Part shown: one piece after another, positions 24,189-33,081 of the stretch
Numbering within the stretch: the first letter of the stretch is position 1
How the letters are laid out: each line of letters begins with the position of its first letter
DNA from: Flavobacterium sp.
GTDB lineage: Bacteria; Bacteroidota; Bacteroidia; Flavobacteriales; Flavobacteriaceae
Direction of reading: 5' to 3'
DNA length: 64,000 bases
Assembly: GCF_025352015.1 (NCBI RefSeq)
Contig: NZ_JANXUG010000112.1
Coordinates: 56,846-120,845 of the forward strand
Program-made: the position numbers and the translations under genes
Notes under the pieces: model-generated
Database searches by the model: none
What the model saw: the letters and a program-made list of their open reading frames with translations, nothing else
What the model was told of the DNA's origin: nothing

Positions 24189-25742
24189 CTACAAATCAAA
24201 TTTTATTCCCTGTGCCAAGGGTAAACTTGTCGTATAATTGATGGTATTGGTTTGTCTTCTCATGTATACTTTCCAAGCATCTGAACCAGATTCGCGTCCG
24301 CCACCAGTTTCTTTTTCACCACCAAAAGCGCCACCAATTTCGGCACCCGAAGTTCCTATATTAACATTGGCGATTCCACAATCTGAACCTGCTACCGATA
24401 GGAATGCTTCGGCTTCACGCAAATTGTTGGTCATAATGGAGGATGATAATCCTTGAGCCACTCCGTTTTGAAGCGCAATGGCATTTGTAACATCGCCCGA
24501 ATATTTAAGTAAATATAAAATAGGCGCAAAAGTTTCGTGTTGTACAATTTCAAATGAGTTGTTAGCTTCGGCAATGGCGGGTTTTACATAGCATCCACTT
24601 TCGTAACCAGTTCCCGAAAGAACGCCGCCTTCAACTAATAATTTTCCACCTTGTTCAACAACTTTTGATAAGGCGCTGTTATACATTTCAACAGCATGTT
24701 TGTCGATAAGTGGACCAACATGATTTTTTTGATCTAATGGATTTCCAATTTTTAATTGTCCGTAAGCAGAAACGAGTGCATCACGAACTTTGTCATACAT
24801 ACTTTCGTGGATGATTAGTCTACGAGTAGAAGTACAACGTTGTCCTGCCGTTCCAACCGCTCCAAAAACCGCTCCGATAACCGTCATTTTTACATCAGCA
24901 TCTGGCGTAACAATAATGGCATTGTTTCCTCCTAATTCTAAAAGTGATTTTCCTAAACGGGCGGCACACGCTTGCGCTACAATTTTCCCCATCCGAGTAG
25001 AACCTGTAGCCGAAATTAAAGGAATTCGATTGTCATAAGTCATTAATGCTCCTATTTTATAATCACCATTTATTAAACATGAAATTCCTTCAGGAAGGTT
25101 GTTTTCCTTGAGTACCTCGGCAATAATATTTTGACAAGCAATGCCACACAACGGTGTTTTTTCGGAAGGTTTCCAAACACAAACGTCACCGCATATCCAG
25201 GCTAATGCTGTGTTCCAAGCCCAAACGGCTACAGGGAAGTTAAATGCAGAAATGATTCCTACAATTCCCAGTGGATGGTATTGCTCGTACATCCTGTGTC
25301 CGGGACGTTCAGAGTGCATTGTTAATCCATGTAATTGACGGGAAAGACCAACAGCAAAATCGCAGATGTCAATCATTTCCTGGACTTCGCCGTAACCTTC
25401 CTGCAACGATTTTCCCATCTCATAGGAAACCAATTTCCCTAAAGCTTCTTTGTTTTTACGTAATTTTTCTCCAAACTGACGCACAATTTCGCCACGTTGT
25501 GGCGCAGGCATATGTTTGAACGTTTTAAAAGCTTCGTTTGCTGATTGCATCACTTTGTCATAATCGGCGGCGGTTGATGTTTTTACACTTGCAATGAGTT
25601 GACCGTCTACTGGCGAATAACTTTCGAGGATTTCTCCGTTAGAAAAGTGGTTTTGTCCTGTTGAGGTTCCTTGGTTTATTGTTGTAATTCCTAAAGCTTT
25701 TAATGCTTCGGTCATACCGAATTCTTGTGCTATTGATGCCAT
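24189..25742 (-). CDS. Aldehyde dehydrogenase, ALDH7-like (semialdehyde dehydrogenase)
   Basis: A 517-residue NAD(P)-dependent aldehyde dehydrogenase. The catalytic Cys lies in FGAVGTAGQRCTSTRR (about residue 303), the general-base Glu in LELGGNNAIIV (about 269), and the cofactor-loop SATGSTRMGKIV at about 245-256. The N-terminus with MASIAQEFGMTEALKALGI and the GGAFGGEKETGGGRESGSDAWK end are typical of ALDH7 (alpha-aminoadipate/piperideine-6-carboxylate dehydrogenases of lysine catabolism). The neighbour haaO suggests a possible role in tryptophan breakdown instead (2-aminomuconate semialdehyde oxidation), but that activity usually belongs to ALDH8. It has its own -7 box. Confidence 0.87.
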   Translation of the reverse strand: MASIAQEFGMTEALKALGITTINQGTSTGQNHFSNGEILESYSPVDGQLIASVKTSTAADYDKVMQSANEAFKTFKHMPAPQRGEIVRQFGEKLRKNKEALGKLVSYEMGKSLQEGYGEVQEMIDICDFAVGLSRQLHGLTMHSERPGHRMYEQYHPLGIVGIISAFNFPVAVWAWNTALAWICGDVCVWKPSEKTPLCGIACQNIIAEVLKENNLPEGISCLINGDYKIGALMTYDNRIPLISATGSTRMGKIVAQACAARLGKSLLELGGNNAIIVTPDADVKMTVIGAVFGAVGTAGQRCTSTRRLIIHESMYDKVRDALVSAYGQLKIGNPLDQKNHVGPLIDKHAVEMYNSALSKVVEQGGKLLVEGGVLSGTGYESGCYVKPAIAEANNSFEIVQHETFAPILYLLKYSGDVTNAIALQNGVAQGLSSSIMTNNLREAEAFLSVAGSDCGIANVNIGTSGAEIGGAFGGEKETGGGRESGSDAWKVYMRRQTNTINYTTSLPLAQGIKFDL

Positions 25743-25776
25743 TGTATTTAGGTTTGTTTAAAAAAAATAGTGATTG

Positions 25777-25784
25777 CAAAAGTA
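25777..25784 (-). promoter_or_regulatory. Predicted -7 box of aldehyde dehydrogenase gene
   Basis: The minus strand reads TACTTTTG (TAnnTTTG) 34 nt upstream of the ATG at 25742. Confidence 0.45.
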
Positions 25785-25802
25785 ACTGATTATTTTGATT
25801 TT

Positions 25803-25930
25803 TAGCCCAGATGGAAACGGCTTCCTTTTTATCCTGAACTTGTTTCAGAATCCTGAAAAAAGTTCAGGATAAAAAAGATATAGTGGACAGCTGGAACCTG
25901 CCTATCGGCAGGCAGGATTGCTCCTAAAAA
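25803..25930. repeat. Composite hairpin repeat element
   Basis: A structured 128-nt gap element. TTTTTATCCTGAACTT (25826-25841) pairs perfectly with AAGTTCAGGATAAAAA (25860-25875); the loop itself holds TTTCAG/CTGAAA. A second hairpin CCTGCC-TATC-GGCAGG follows at 25898-25913. Outer words TAGCCCAGATGGAAACGGC and ATATAGTGGACAGC then ATTGCTCCTAAA resemble, from memory, a recurring intergenic element of Flavobacterium genomes. No frame of note. Confidence 0.7.
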
Positions 25931-26467
25931 TTATTTAGCTATAAACTGCGAGTCGGATTCCATTATGGTTCCGCATTTGTCGCAGGTTTTTAAAGTTTTG
26001 GTGTTGTAGAAATGTTCGAAATGTTGCAGAAAATCTTTTTCGATATCGGTAAGAGGGAAATAAACTTCGTAAAGTTTGTGGTTGCAGTGGTCACAAAACC
26101 AAAGCAAACCGTCTTTTGCATTAGAACCAACACGTTTTCTCTCGATGACCAAACCAATGGAACCTTCAGTTCTGTTTGGTGAGTGTGGTGTTTTTGCGGG
26201 ATGTAAATACATATCTCCGGCTGATAGTTTCATGGCTCTCTTTTCGCCACTGTCCTGAACATATACCGTGATGTCGCCTTCGAGTTGGTAAAACAATTCT
26301 TCGGTTTCGTTATAATGATAGTCTTTTCGGGCATTGGGACCAGCAACGATCATGACAATATAATCTTCTGAATCGATATAAAGGTTTTTGTTACCTACCG
26401 GAGGTTTTAATAAATGACGGTTTTCGGCTAACCATTTTTGGAGGTTAAAGGGGTTCAAGATTGCCAT
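25931..26467 (-). CDS. nbaC: 3-hydroxyanthranilate 3,4-dioxygenase
   Basis: A 178-residue cupin-fold iron enzyme that opens the ring of 3-hydroxyanthranilate in the kynurenine route of tryptophan breakdown and quinolinate synthesis. Metal ligands are visible in KDYHYNETEELFYQLEGD (His and Glu, about residues 48-65) and HPAKTPHSPNR (His, about 88-98); the C-terminus carries the two-pair cysteine site CDHC ... CDKC (about 124-127 and 161-164) of a rubredoxin-like centre seen in bacterial forms. Length is exact for bacterial HaaO/NbaC. It lies upstream of the aldehyde dehydrogenase gene, separated by the hairpin element. Confidence 0.93.
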   Translation of the reverse strand: MAILNPFNLQKWLAENRHLLKPPVGNKNLYIDSEDYIVMIVAGPNARKDYHYNETEELFYQLEGDITVYVQDSGEKRAMKLSAGDMYLHPAKTPHSPNRTEGSIGLVIERKRVGSNAKDGLLWFCDHCNHKLYEVYFPLTDIEKDFLQHFEHFYNTKTLKTCDKCGTIMESDSQFIAK

Positions 26468-26498
26468 GATAATTTTTTAACGAAATTACTAAAAATAA

Positions 26499-26524
26499 AA
26501 AAGGTTAGCGTTAACTAACCTTTT
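26499..26524 (-). terminator. Rho-independent terminator of the endonuclease-like gene
   Basis: AAAAGGTTAG and CTAACCTTTT form a perfect 10-bp stem with a 6-nt loop, 9 nt beyond the stop codon of the minus-strand endonuclease-like gene. Confidence 0.85.
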
Positions 26525-26532
26525 AAAATGTG

Positions 26533-27642
26533 TTATTTTGTTTCCTTGATTAAATAAATGTAAGCAGGAAAGTGATCACTATAGCCTATTTCGGTCATAC
26601 TGTGTCGTAAGGGATACCCTTTATACTGTCCGACGGTGGTTATCATGTAGGGTTTATTATAGATACCAGCTTTCCAGTAACGGAAAGAAGAAAAGTCTTT
26701 TTGGATTAAGGTTTCAGAAACCATAATTTGATCGAATATGTCGCCTGCGTCTCTATAAAATAATGTAGCATTACCTTTATAAAACATTTCCTCAAACGGA
26801 TTGTACACCCCAAATTTTTGTACTTCCTCTCTTTTGCGTTTCGCGCCAACGCCTTCTTTCACACTTTTATTATAGGTTCCATCGTTCAAATCGCCCATAT
26901 TGATGATTTTAGCATTTGGATTAATTTTATAAATGGAGTCCATAATTTTTCTATCTAGCCTTCCTGCGGCTTCACGAAATGGGGAACTTTTTTTCTCGCC
27001 ACCCGATCGTGATGGCCAATGGTTTACCATAATGTTAATTTCTTCACCATCAAGTAAACCGGTGACCAATAGTATATCTCTGGTAAATACTCGGTCTAAA
27101 TTTTTATCAACTTCTGATTTGTCGTCGGCAACATCATCTTTTTCATTTTTTTCTTTGACTTTATTGTTAAGTTGGTTCTTGTAGATTAACAATGGAATGT
27201 TTTTGTAACTGGTAGGTTTAAAATGTTTTTTTTGATATAACAATGCTACATCAATTCCTCTTTTGTCAGGCGAGTCAAAGTGAACTATACCATATTCTTT
27301 ATTGATTAATGCGGGTTCTTTTATTAAATCCTCTAAAACAATTCTGTTTTCAATCTCGGCACCGCCAATAAATGTTGGAGAATTATTTGGGTTTTCGCTT
27401 GTCCCAATTTCAGATAATACTTTTGCTAGATTATGTAGTTTTTGACGGTATTTTTTTGAAGTCCAATTTTGAACACCGTTTGGCAGCCATTCCTCATCAT
27501 TGTTTGCTTCATTAATCGTGTCAAACAAATTTTCAAAATTGTAGAATGCAACGGTATGCACTATATACTTTTTTGCTTGGCCATTTACTCCAAAAATTGC
27601 GAATAACACAAAGAAAAGAACTGTAAAATTTTTAATTCTCAT
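26533..27642 (-). CDS. Secreted endonuclease/exonuclease/phosphatase-family protein
   Basis: A 369-residue exported protein with a signal peptide at about 1-21 (VLFFVLFAIFGVNGQ). The EEP-fold catalytic segments are present: FYNFENLFD (about 32-40), GGAEIENR (about 94-101) in which the Glu binds metal, MVNHWPSRSGG (about 206-216), INMGDLND (about 247-254) and YSDHFPAY (about 353-360). Such enzymes cut DNA, RNA, or phosphodiester-containing lipids. It is divergent from the TonB receptor with both promoters in a 137-nt gap, suggesting that it prepares the substrate for that transporter. Confidence 0.88.
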   Translation of the reverse strand: MRIKNFTVLFFVLFAIFGVNGQAKKYIVHTVAFYNFENLFDTINEANNDEEWLPNGVQNWTSKKYRQKLHNLAKVLSEIGTSENPNNSPTFIGGAEIENRIVLEDLIKEPALINKEYGIVHFDSPDKRGIDVALLYQKKHFKPTSYKNIPLLIYKNQLNNKVKEKNEKDDVADDKSEVDKNLDRVFTRDILLVTGLLDGEEINIMVNHWPSRSGGEKKSSPFREAAGRLDRKIMDSIYKINPNAKIINMGDLNDGTYNKSVKEGVGAKRKREEVQKFGVYNPFEEMFYKGNATLFYRDAGDIFDQIMVSETLIQKDFSSFRYWKAGIYNKPYMITTVGQYKGYPLRHSMTEIGYSDHFPAYIYLIKETK

Positions 27643-27687
27643 ATAAGGTACATTAAGTTATTGTCAAGTTTTTTACAAACTTCGAGC

Positions 27688-27695
27688 CAAAAGTA
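27688..27695 (-). promoter_or_regulatory. Predicted -7 box of endonuclease-like gene
   Basis: The minus strand reads TACTTTTG, 45 nt before the ATG. It lies back-to-back with the receptor promoter 20 nt away, so a regulator bound between could act on both. Confidence 0.45.
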
Positions 27696-27715
27696 TATAA
27701 TATTATTAAAATATG

Positions 27716-27723
27716 TACATTTG
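27716..27723 (+). promoter_or_regulatory. Predicted -7 box of TonB receptor gene
   Basis: TACATTTG matches TAnnTTTG. A 56-nt untranslated leader follows before the ATG at 27780. Confidence 0.5.
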
Positions 27724-27779
27724 ACCGCTTTAAGTTTTTCTTAAGGTTTAATCATTTAAAAATTAATTTTATTTTATTT

Positions 27780-30620
27780 ATGAAAAAACTTGTTATTAGT
27801 ACATTATTTGTGATGCAAGTAGTTTTTGTTTTTGCTCAAAGCAGTACCGGATTTATCGGGAAAGTTTTGGACACAAGAACACAAAAACCGTTACAAAATG
27901 TTGTTGCTTCAATTCAAAATACCAATTTAACTGCCTTGTCAGATGCTTCTGGAGTTTTTACTTTTAAAGAAGTAGCCCCAGGTAGTCAATTACTTCAAAT
28001 TAGAAATACAGGTTATAAAGACCAATTACTTTCGGTTGATGTGGTTTCGGGAAAAATTTTAGATTTAGGAATTATCATTTTGGAAGAAGATATAAGTGTA
28101 GATCAACAAATTGCTTTAGTGGCTATCACTGATAACGATTTAGGGGACGACAATAGTGGATCAGAAAGCACCTCTAGTTTGTTACAAGCCTCGCGAGATG
28201 CTTTTCAACAATCTGCAGCTTTTAACTGGGGTCAAGCAAGATTCAGAATAAGAGGTTTAGATAGTCAGTATGGAACTACCATGATAAATGGTATTGTAAT
28301 GAATAAGATTTATGACGGAAGACCACAATTTAGCAACTGGGGAGGATTGAATGACGCAACCAGAAATCAGGAATTTACAACTGGAATTGGTCCTTCTGAT
28401 TATTCTTTTGGAGGTATTTTGGGCACGAACGAAATCAATACAAGAGCTTCTATATACAGGCCAGGGAACAGAATATCTGCGGGCGTTACCAATACCAATT
28501 ACACTGGTAGATTAATGGGGACTGTAGCTTCAGGCATGCGAAGAGATGGTTGGGCGTATGTGGTTTCGGCATCGAGACGTTTTACAGATGATGGTTATTT
28601 TGAGGGCACAACTTATAATGCTAATTCCTTTTTTGCAAGTGTTGAAAAAAAATTAAGTGAGAAGCACAGTTTGAATTTTACCTCAATCGTGGGACAGAAT
28701 AATAGAGGGAAAAACTCGCCAAATACTCAGGAAGTAAACGATTTAAAAAGCGAAACCTACAATTCTTATTGGGGTTATCAAAATGGCAGAAAACGAAATT
28801 CAAGAATTAGAAACATCGAGGAACCGATTCTTATTTTAAGTCATTATTGGAAAGTTACGTCAAAAACGAATTTAAATACCAATGTTTCTTATCAATTTGG
28901 AAAGATAGGCAATAGTAGACTTACATTCCAAGGCGCTGATAATCCAGATCCAACGTATTATAAAAATTTGCCTAGTTATGAAACATCCTTATATGATACT
29001 AATGGAAACTATACACCCGATTTTACAGAAGCCGGATTAAAAAAAGCAGCTTTTTTAGCTGATGGTCAATTAAATTGGGATGGATTAGTTTACGCTAATC
29101 AGCACAGTATTGACGGACACAGTTACTATACTTTGTATGAGGATAGAACCGATGATAAACAGTTTACGGCAAATACCATTTTGAATACACAATTATCGGA
29201 TCATATTGTATTAAATGCTGGAGCAACCTACAGAAATTTGAATTCGCACAATTATCAAAAAATGATTGATCTTTTGGGAGGAAGTTATTTCAAAGATGTT
29301 ACCCTTTTTGGAGTGGGATATAACCAACAACAATCAGATTTAAACAATCCAGGAAGAATTGTAGGTGTTGGAGACGCTTTTGGTTATAATTATAACTTAA
29401 CCTCAAATAACATAGATGCTTTTACACAGTTTAAATTTGTTTATAAAAAAGTAGATTTCTTTTTGGCACAAAACTACTCTCGTTCAGAATATCAAAGAGA
29501 AGGATTGTTTAAAAATGGTTATTATCCAACAAACTCATTTGGTAAAAGCAGTAAAATGACTTTTGACAATTTTGGATTCAAAGGGGGCATTACTTATAAA
29601 ATTACAGGTAAACAGTTTTTAATGCTGAATGCAGGTTACATGACACTAGCTCCTAATTTGAGAAATGTTTTTAACAATGCACGAATAAATAATAATACAG
29701 TGTCTGGATTAACAAACGAAAATGTATCTACGGCTGACGTGAGTTACGTTATCAACAGTCCAAAATTAAAAACCAGACTAACTGCGTATTACACCTCAAT
29801 AAAAAACCAAACAGAAACTTCTTTCTTCTTTGGTGACGGTGTTTCTGTTGACGATCCTTCAACATCCATAATTGAACAAAGTGCCTTTGTTGCCGAAACA
29901 GTTACCAATATTAACAAAAGAAATATTGGTTTAGAGTTTGGTGCAGAATACCCAATAACTTCTAGTTTAAAACTAACGGCAAGTGGTGCTTATGGCGAGT
30001 ATATTTATGACAACAATCCAAATGTTTCCTTAAATGTCGACGCACGAGCTACAGCCACTAATACTTCTCCGGTTATTAATTATGGAGAAGCAAAACTTAA
30101 AAATTACAGACAATCAGGAATGCCACAAACAGCGGCGTCGTTAGGATTAGAGTATAGAGACCCAAAATTTTGGTCAATTGGTGCTAATGTAAATTATTTG
30201 GCAAACAATTATATTGATGTGGCTCCTATAACAAGAACCGCTAGTTTTTACGATGACGTAACCGTTGCTCCAGGCGTGCCTGTGCCGGGAGCATCTGAAG
30301 CAATTGGTGCAGCATTGTTAAAACAAGAAAAATTTAACGATTTTACATTGTTAAATCTTAACGGATCAAAATCTTGGAAAATAAATAAAAGCACTTTTGG
30401 ATTTAATGCTAGTATAAGCAATGTATTAAATGTAAAATATAAAACAGGAGGTTTCGAACAAGCAAGAAATTCAAATTACACCCAGTCGCTTCAAGACAAT
30501 ACACCTCATATCAATCCAAACAATGTTGCTGCCGGAGCTGTTGCCACACCAGCTTTTGCTCCTAAATATTTTTATGGCTATGGTAGAACATTTTTCTTAA
30601 ATTTATATATTAATTTTTAA
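27780..30620 (+). CDS. TonB-dependent receptor with carboxypeptidase-regulatory N-domain
   Basis: A 946-residue outer-membrane importer: signal peptide 1-19 (VMQVVFVFAQ), CarboxypepD_reg-like beta domain about 22-105 (GFIGKVLDTRTQKPLQNVVA), plug domain about 135-260 containing NWGQARFRIRGLDSQYGTTMINGI, then a long beta-barrel to the terminal aromatic in FFLNLYINF. It takes up a TonB-energised ligand together with surface lipoproteins. The two lipoprotein genes directly downstream (12 and 21 nt gaps) and the divergent secreted nuclease form one locus. Ligand not known; not a classical SusC/SusD pair since no SusD is present. Confidence 0.88.
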   Translation: MKKLVISTLFVMQVVFVFAQSSTGFIGKVLDTRTQKPLQNVVASIQNTNLTALSDASGVFTFKEVAPGSQLLQIRNTGYKDQLLSVDVVSGKILDLGIIILEEDISVDQQIALVAITDNDLGDDNSGSESTSSLLQASRDAFQQSAAFNWGQARFRIRGLDSQYGTTMINGIVMNKIYDGRPQFSNWGGLNDATRNQEFTTGIGPSDYSFGGILGTNEINTRASIYRPGNRISAGVTNTNYTGRLMGTVASGMRRDGWAYVVSASRRFTDDGYFEGTTYNANSFFASVEKKLSEKHSLNFTSIVGQNNRGKNSPNTQEVNDLKSETYNSYWGYQNGRKRNSRIRNIEEPILILSHYWKVTSKTNLNTNVSYQFGKIGNSRLTFQGADNPDPTYYKNLPSYETSLYDTNGNYTPDFTEAGLKKAAFLADGQLNWDGLVYANQHSIDGHSYYTLYEDRTDDKQFTANTILNTQLSDHIVLNAGATYRNLNSHNYQKMIDLLGGSYFKDVTLFGVGYNQQQSDLNNPGRIVGVGDAFGYNYNLTSNNIDAFTQFKFVYKKVDFFLAQNYSRSEYQREGLFKNGYYPTNSFGKSSKMTFDNFGFKGGITYKITGKQFLMLNAGYMTLAPNLRNVFNNARINNNTVSGLTNENVSTADVSYVINSPKLKTRLTAYYTSIKNQTETSFFFGDGVSVDDPSTSIIEQSAFVAETVTNINKRNIGLEFGAEYPITSSLKLTASGAYGEYIYDNNPNVSLNVDARATATNTSPVINYGEAKLKNYRQSGMPQTAASLGLEYRDPKFWSIGANVNYLANNYIDVAPITRTASFYDDVTVAPGVPVPGASEAIGAALLKQEKFNDFTLLNLNGSKSWKINKSTFGFNASISNVLNVKYKTGGFEQARNSNYTQSLQDNTPHINPNNVAAGAVATPAFAPKYFYGYGRTFFLNLYINF

Positions 30621-30631
30621 TAAAACATACT

Positions 30632-31225
30632 ATGAAAACAATTCAATTTAAAGTAGTTCTTTTAGTAAGCATGATAGCTTCAATGTTGTCGAGTTGCACT
30701 AAAGATAGCGATGTAGAAGTTCCATCTGCAAAAACAACTTTGTTTGCAGAAAATTTTGACAACACAGATTTGACGGCGACAGGATGGATTAGATACGCTC
30801 AAACCGGAACAAAACTTTGGACGCAAGGATCCTATAAAAATAATGGTTATGCAAAATTTAGTTCTTATTCATCTGGGCAACCCGTTAATGTAACTTGGTT
30901 AATTTCTCCACCAATTGATATGGATGCTCAAGTGGGCGAAAAATTATTTTTTCAATCCTGTCAAGATGGTTACGTAAGAAGTATCGATAACTCTTTAGAG
31001 CTATACGTTTCAACAGATTATGACGGCATAACTTTTGATAACGCAAGTTGGGTAAAAATTCCATTTGATTACCCTACCCAAAATACCATTAAATATGTAT
31101 ATGTAAACTCAGGAATAATTGATTTATCAACTTATACCGGAACATTGCATTTTGCTTTCAAAGTAAAAGGAACTTCCTCATTAACTGGAGGTTATCAAGT
31201 AGATAACGTAAGGGTTTTTTATTAA
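30632..31225 (+). CDS. Surface lipoprotein with choice-of-anchor J/cleaved-adhesin-like domain
   Basis: A 197-residue lipoprotein: signal with lipobox MLSSC (Cys22) followed by TKDSDVEVPS, then a jelly-roll-like domain with FAENFDN, WLISPPIDM, and YQVDNVRVFY, the usual start, middle and end patterns of the choice-of-anchor J (MAM-like) fold that binds carbohydrate or protein. Second gene of the TonB-receptor operon, presumably a surface-exposed ligand-binding partner. Confidence 0.78.
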   Translation: MKTIQFKVVLLVSMIASMLSSCTKDSDVEVPSAKTTLFAENFDNTDLTATGWIRYAQTGTKLWTQGSYKNNGYAKFSSYSSGQPVNVTWLISPPIDMDAQVGEKLFFQSCQDGYVRSIDNSLELYVSTDYDGITFDNASWVKIPFDYPTQNTIKYVYVNSGIIDLSTYTGTLHFAFKVKGTSSLTGGYQVDNVRVFY

Positions 31226-31245
31226 CATTATTTAATTAAAATAAA

Positions 31246-32583
31246 ATGAAAATATTCATATTAAAATTTAGTTTACTGTCTATTGCTTTGATAACCATTT
31301 CAAGCTGTACAAAAAGCGACACTTATAACGCGGTAAGTCAGGAAGTGACAACTTATAATTTCACAACAACAAAATCGGTTGCAGACATTAATATTTTAGC
31401 AAATTCTACACCAACTGTTTATACAGGAGATGATATTATAGAAGCCTATGTTACATCAACAGATGCAGCTGGAACTTTCTACAAATCACTTTCTTTACAA
31501 GACGTTCAAACAGGCTCAACAACACCAATAGGGTTTAGTATTAGTGCTGATCAAACAATGCTTTTCAAAAGAGGTTTTTTTGCAGGAAGAAAAATTTATA
31601 TTAAGCTGAAAGGTTTGGCAATTGCTAAAGTGTATGGTTCAATGCAAATAGGCCTTATTGATCCTGCAGACGCCACAAAATTAACAGGTATTTCGGGTAC
31701 CGTTCTGGCTAATTACCTATTTCCATCTGCCGTTATTGTTAATGAAGATACTTTAGTGCGACACTTGTCATTGGCAGATGCTGCATCAGATGCGGTTCAA
31801 AATACTTTAGTAGAAATCGACAACGTTCAGTTTGCGGATAACTCTATCGCACGAACTTTTTTTGATATAGATTCAGGGGGATTTGCTACAAATCATGATT
31901 TAGTTGATGCCACAATAGGTGGTACAACTCGTTATTGCAGAATTAGTCAATATGCAATTTTTTCTGCGGATAATGTGCCTGCAGGTAGAGGAAGTATTCG
32001 TGGTGTAATGACAAAATATTCATCAGACTTTCAGTTTATAGTAAGAAGCGAGGCAGATTTCCATTTAACTAACCCAAGAACCTATACTTTCTTTTCCAGT
32101 TTAAATGAAAATTTTTCTAGTTTCGCAAACAGTCAAGTTACGTTTCCTAATTATTTGAATTTTTCTCCAGTTGGAACAAAAAGATGGTTGATTAAAGCAG
32201 GTGCTTTGGAAATGTCAGCCTTTAGTGGAGCTGTTGAACGTAACAAAGCATACTTTGTAATTCCTGTTGATATGACCGCTGCAAGCACTTTTAAATTTGA
32301 TATAAAAGTTGGATATTTTACCAACTCGTTAGGACTTAAAATATACCGTACAGCCGATTATGTTCCAGGAATGAAAATTTCTGACGCTACATTATATGAT
32401 ATAACTACAAGTTTTACTTTGCCATCGGCATCTACTACGGCATTCTCTAGTGCTGGAACCTACAACATTCCAACAACGGTAACTGGTAATGGTTATTTTG
32501 TTTTTGAATACACGGGTACAAATATTACAACTGGACCACCAGTTACAACTACGGTCGATATAGATAATATCGTTGTTAATTAA
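31246..32583 (+). CDS. DUF5689-domain lipoprotein
   Basis: A 445-residue lipoprotein with lipobox TISSC (Cys21), a DUF5689 domain at about 45-270 (DIIEAYVTSTDAAGTFYKSL, FKRGFFAGRKIYIKLKGLAI, YGSMQIG), which is an OB-fold-like region common in Bacteroidota surface proteins, and a C-terminal choice-of-anchor-like beta domain (about 280-445) with LNENFSSF and VDIDNIVVN. It is the last gene of the TonB-receptor operon, followed by a terminator. DUF5689 proteins are often encoded beside TonB receptors and secreted nucleases. Confidence 0.8.
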   Translation: MKIFILKFSLLSIALITISSCTKSDTYNAVSQEVTTYNFTTTKSVADINILANSTPTVYTGDDIIEAYVTSTDAAGTFYKSLSLQDVQTGSTTPIGFSISADQTMLFKRGFFAGRKIYIKLKGLAIAKVYGSMQIGLIDPADATKLTGISGTVLANYLFPSAVIVNEDTLVRHLSLADAASDAVQNTLVEIDNVQFADNSIARTFFDIDSGGFATNHDLVDATIGGTTRYCRISQYAIFSADNVPAGRGSIRGVMTKYSSDFQFIVRSEADFHLTNPRTYTFFSSLNENFSSFANSQVTFPNYLNFSPVGTKRWLIKAGALEMSAFSGAVERNKAYFVIPVDMTAASTFKFDIKVGYFTNSLGLKIYRTADYVPGMKISDATLYDITTSFTLPSASTTAFSSAGTYNIPTTVTGNGYFVFEYTGTNITTGPPVTTTVDIDNIVVN

Positions 32584-32604
32584 CAAATAACATTTTTAAT
32601 TATA

Positions 32605-32640
32605 AAAAAGAGTCCCGTAGTTAATTTGGGACTCTTTTTT
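32605..32640 (+). terminator. Rho-independent terminator of the TonB-receptor operon
   Basis: GAGTCCC (32610-32616) pairs with GGGACTC (32628-32634), extended by A/T pairs, and is followed by seven T. Confidence 0.85.
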
Positions 32641-32792
32641 TATACAAATGTATTTTTTTCATCATTAAAAACGACATTTTATCAATGGAGTAAAATAAGA
32701 CATGAAGCAACTTATTTTTTATTAAGCACAAGGAATATTGTATTCCAATTTATGATGTCATAGTAAGCCTTAAAACATACTAAAAGCAATAT

Positions 32793-33020
32793 TTAAAATA
32801 GTTTTTCTTCAATAATTAATTTGAGCTTGTCATTTGTTGCTTTAAGTGCATCACAAATTACTTTTTGTTCTGCTCGTTTTACTTCTTAAGCTGCATTTGT
32901 TACATGTCCCACTTTATTAATTTTTTTTTGCTTTACTTGTTACTCTTTCTATTTCACTTTTTATTGTCGCTATCTCATTGTATTATTTATAACGCTTATA
33001 GAGTCATCAAAATCTACCAC
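32793..33020 (-). pseudogene. Possible remnant of a helical protein gene
   Basis: The 498-nt gap between the two terminators holds no intact gene. On the minus strand, coding-like pieces in two or three frames can be read: DFDDSISVINNTM, then TIKSEIERVTSKAKK, then NKVGHVTNAA, a stop, and EVKRAEQKVICDALKATNDK LKLIIEEKLF before a stop at 32793. The Lys/Glu-rich helical composition is coherent across the pieces, as expected of one decayed gene. Family unknown, and chance is not excluded. The rest of the gap (32641-32790) shows nothing I can identify. Confidence 0.3.
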
Positions 33021-33022
33021 AA

Positions 33023-33058
33023 AAAAAGTCCCGTTAATTACAATTAACGGGACTTTTT
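33023..33058 (-). terminator. Long-stem terminator after OmpA/PD40 gene
   Basis: AAAAAGTCCCGTTAATT (33023-33039) pairs perfectly with AATTAACGGGACTTTTT (33042-33058). The 17-bp stem lies 24 nt after the minus-strand stop codon at 33082. Confidence 0.88.
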
Positions 33059-33081
33059 ATTGATTAATTTTATTGTGATGC

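Noticed and set aside
32865-33047. 60-residue plus-strand frame rich in Phe, Leu and Cys
   Set aside because: Composition is what the complement of Lys/Glu-rich decayed coding sequence gives; it runs into the terminator stem of the opposite gene.
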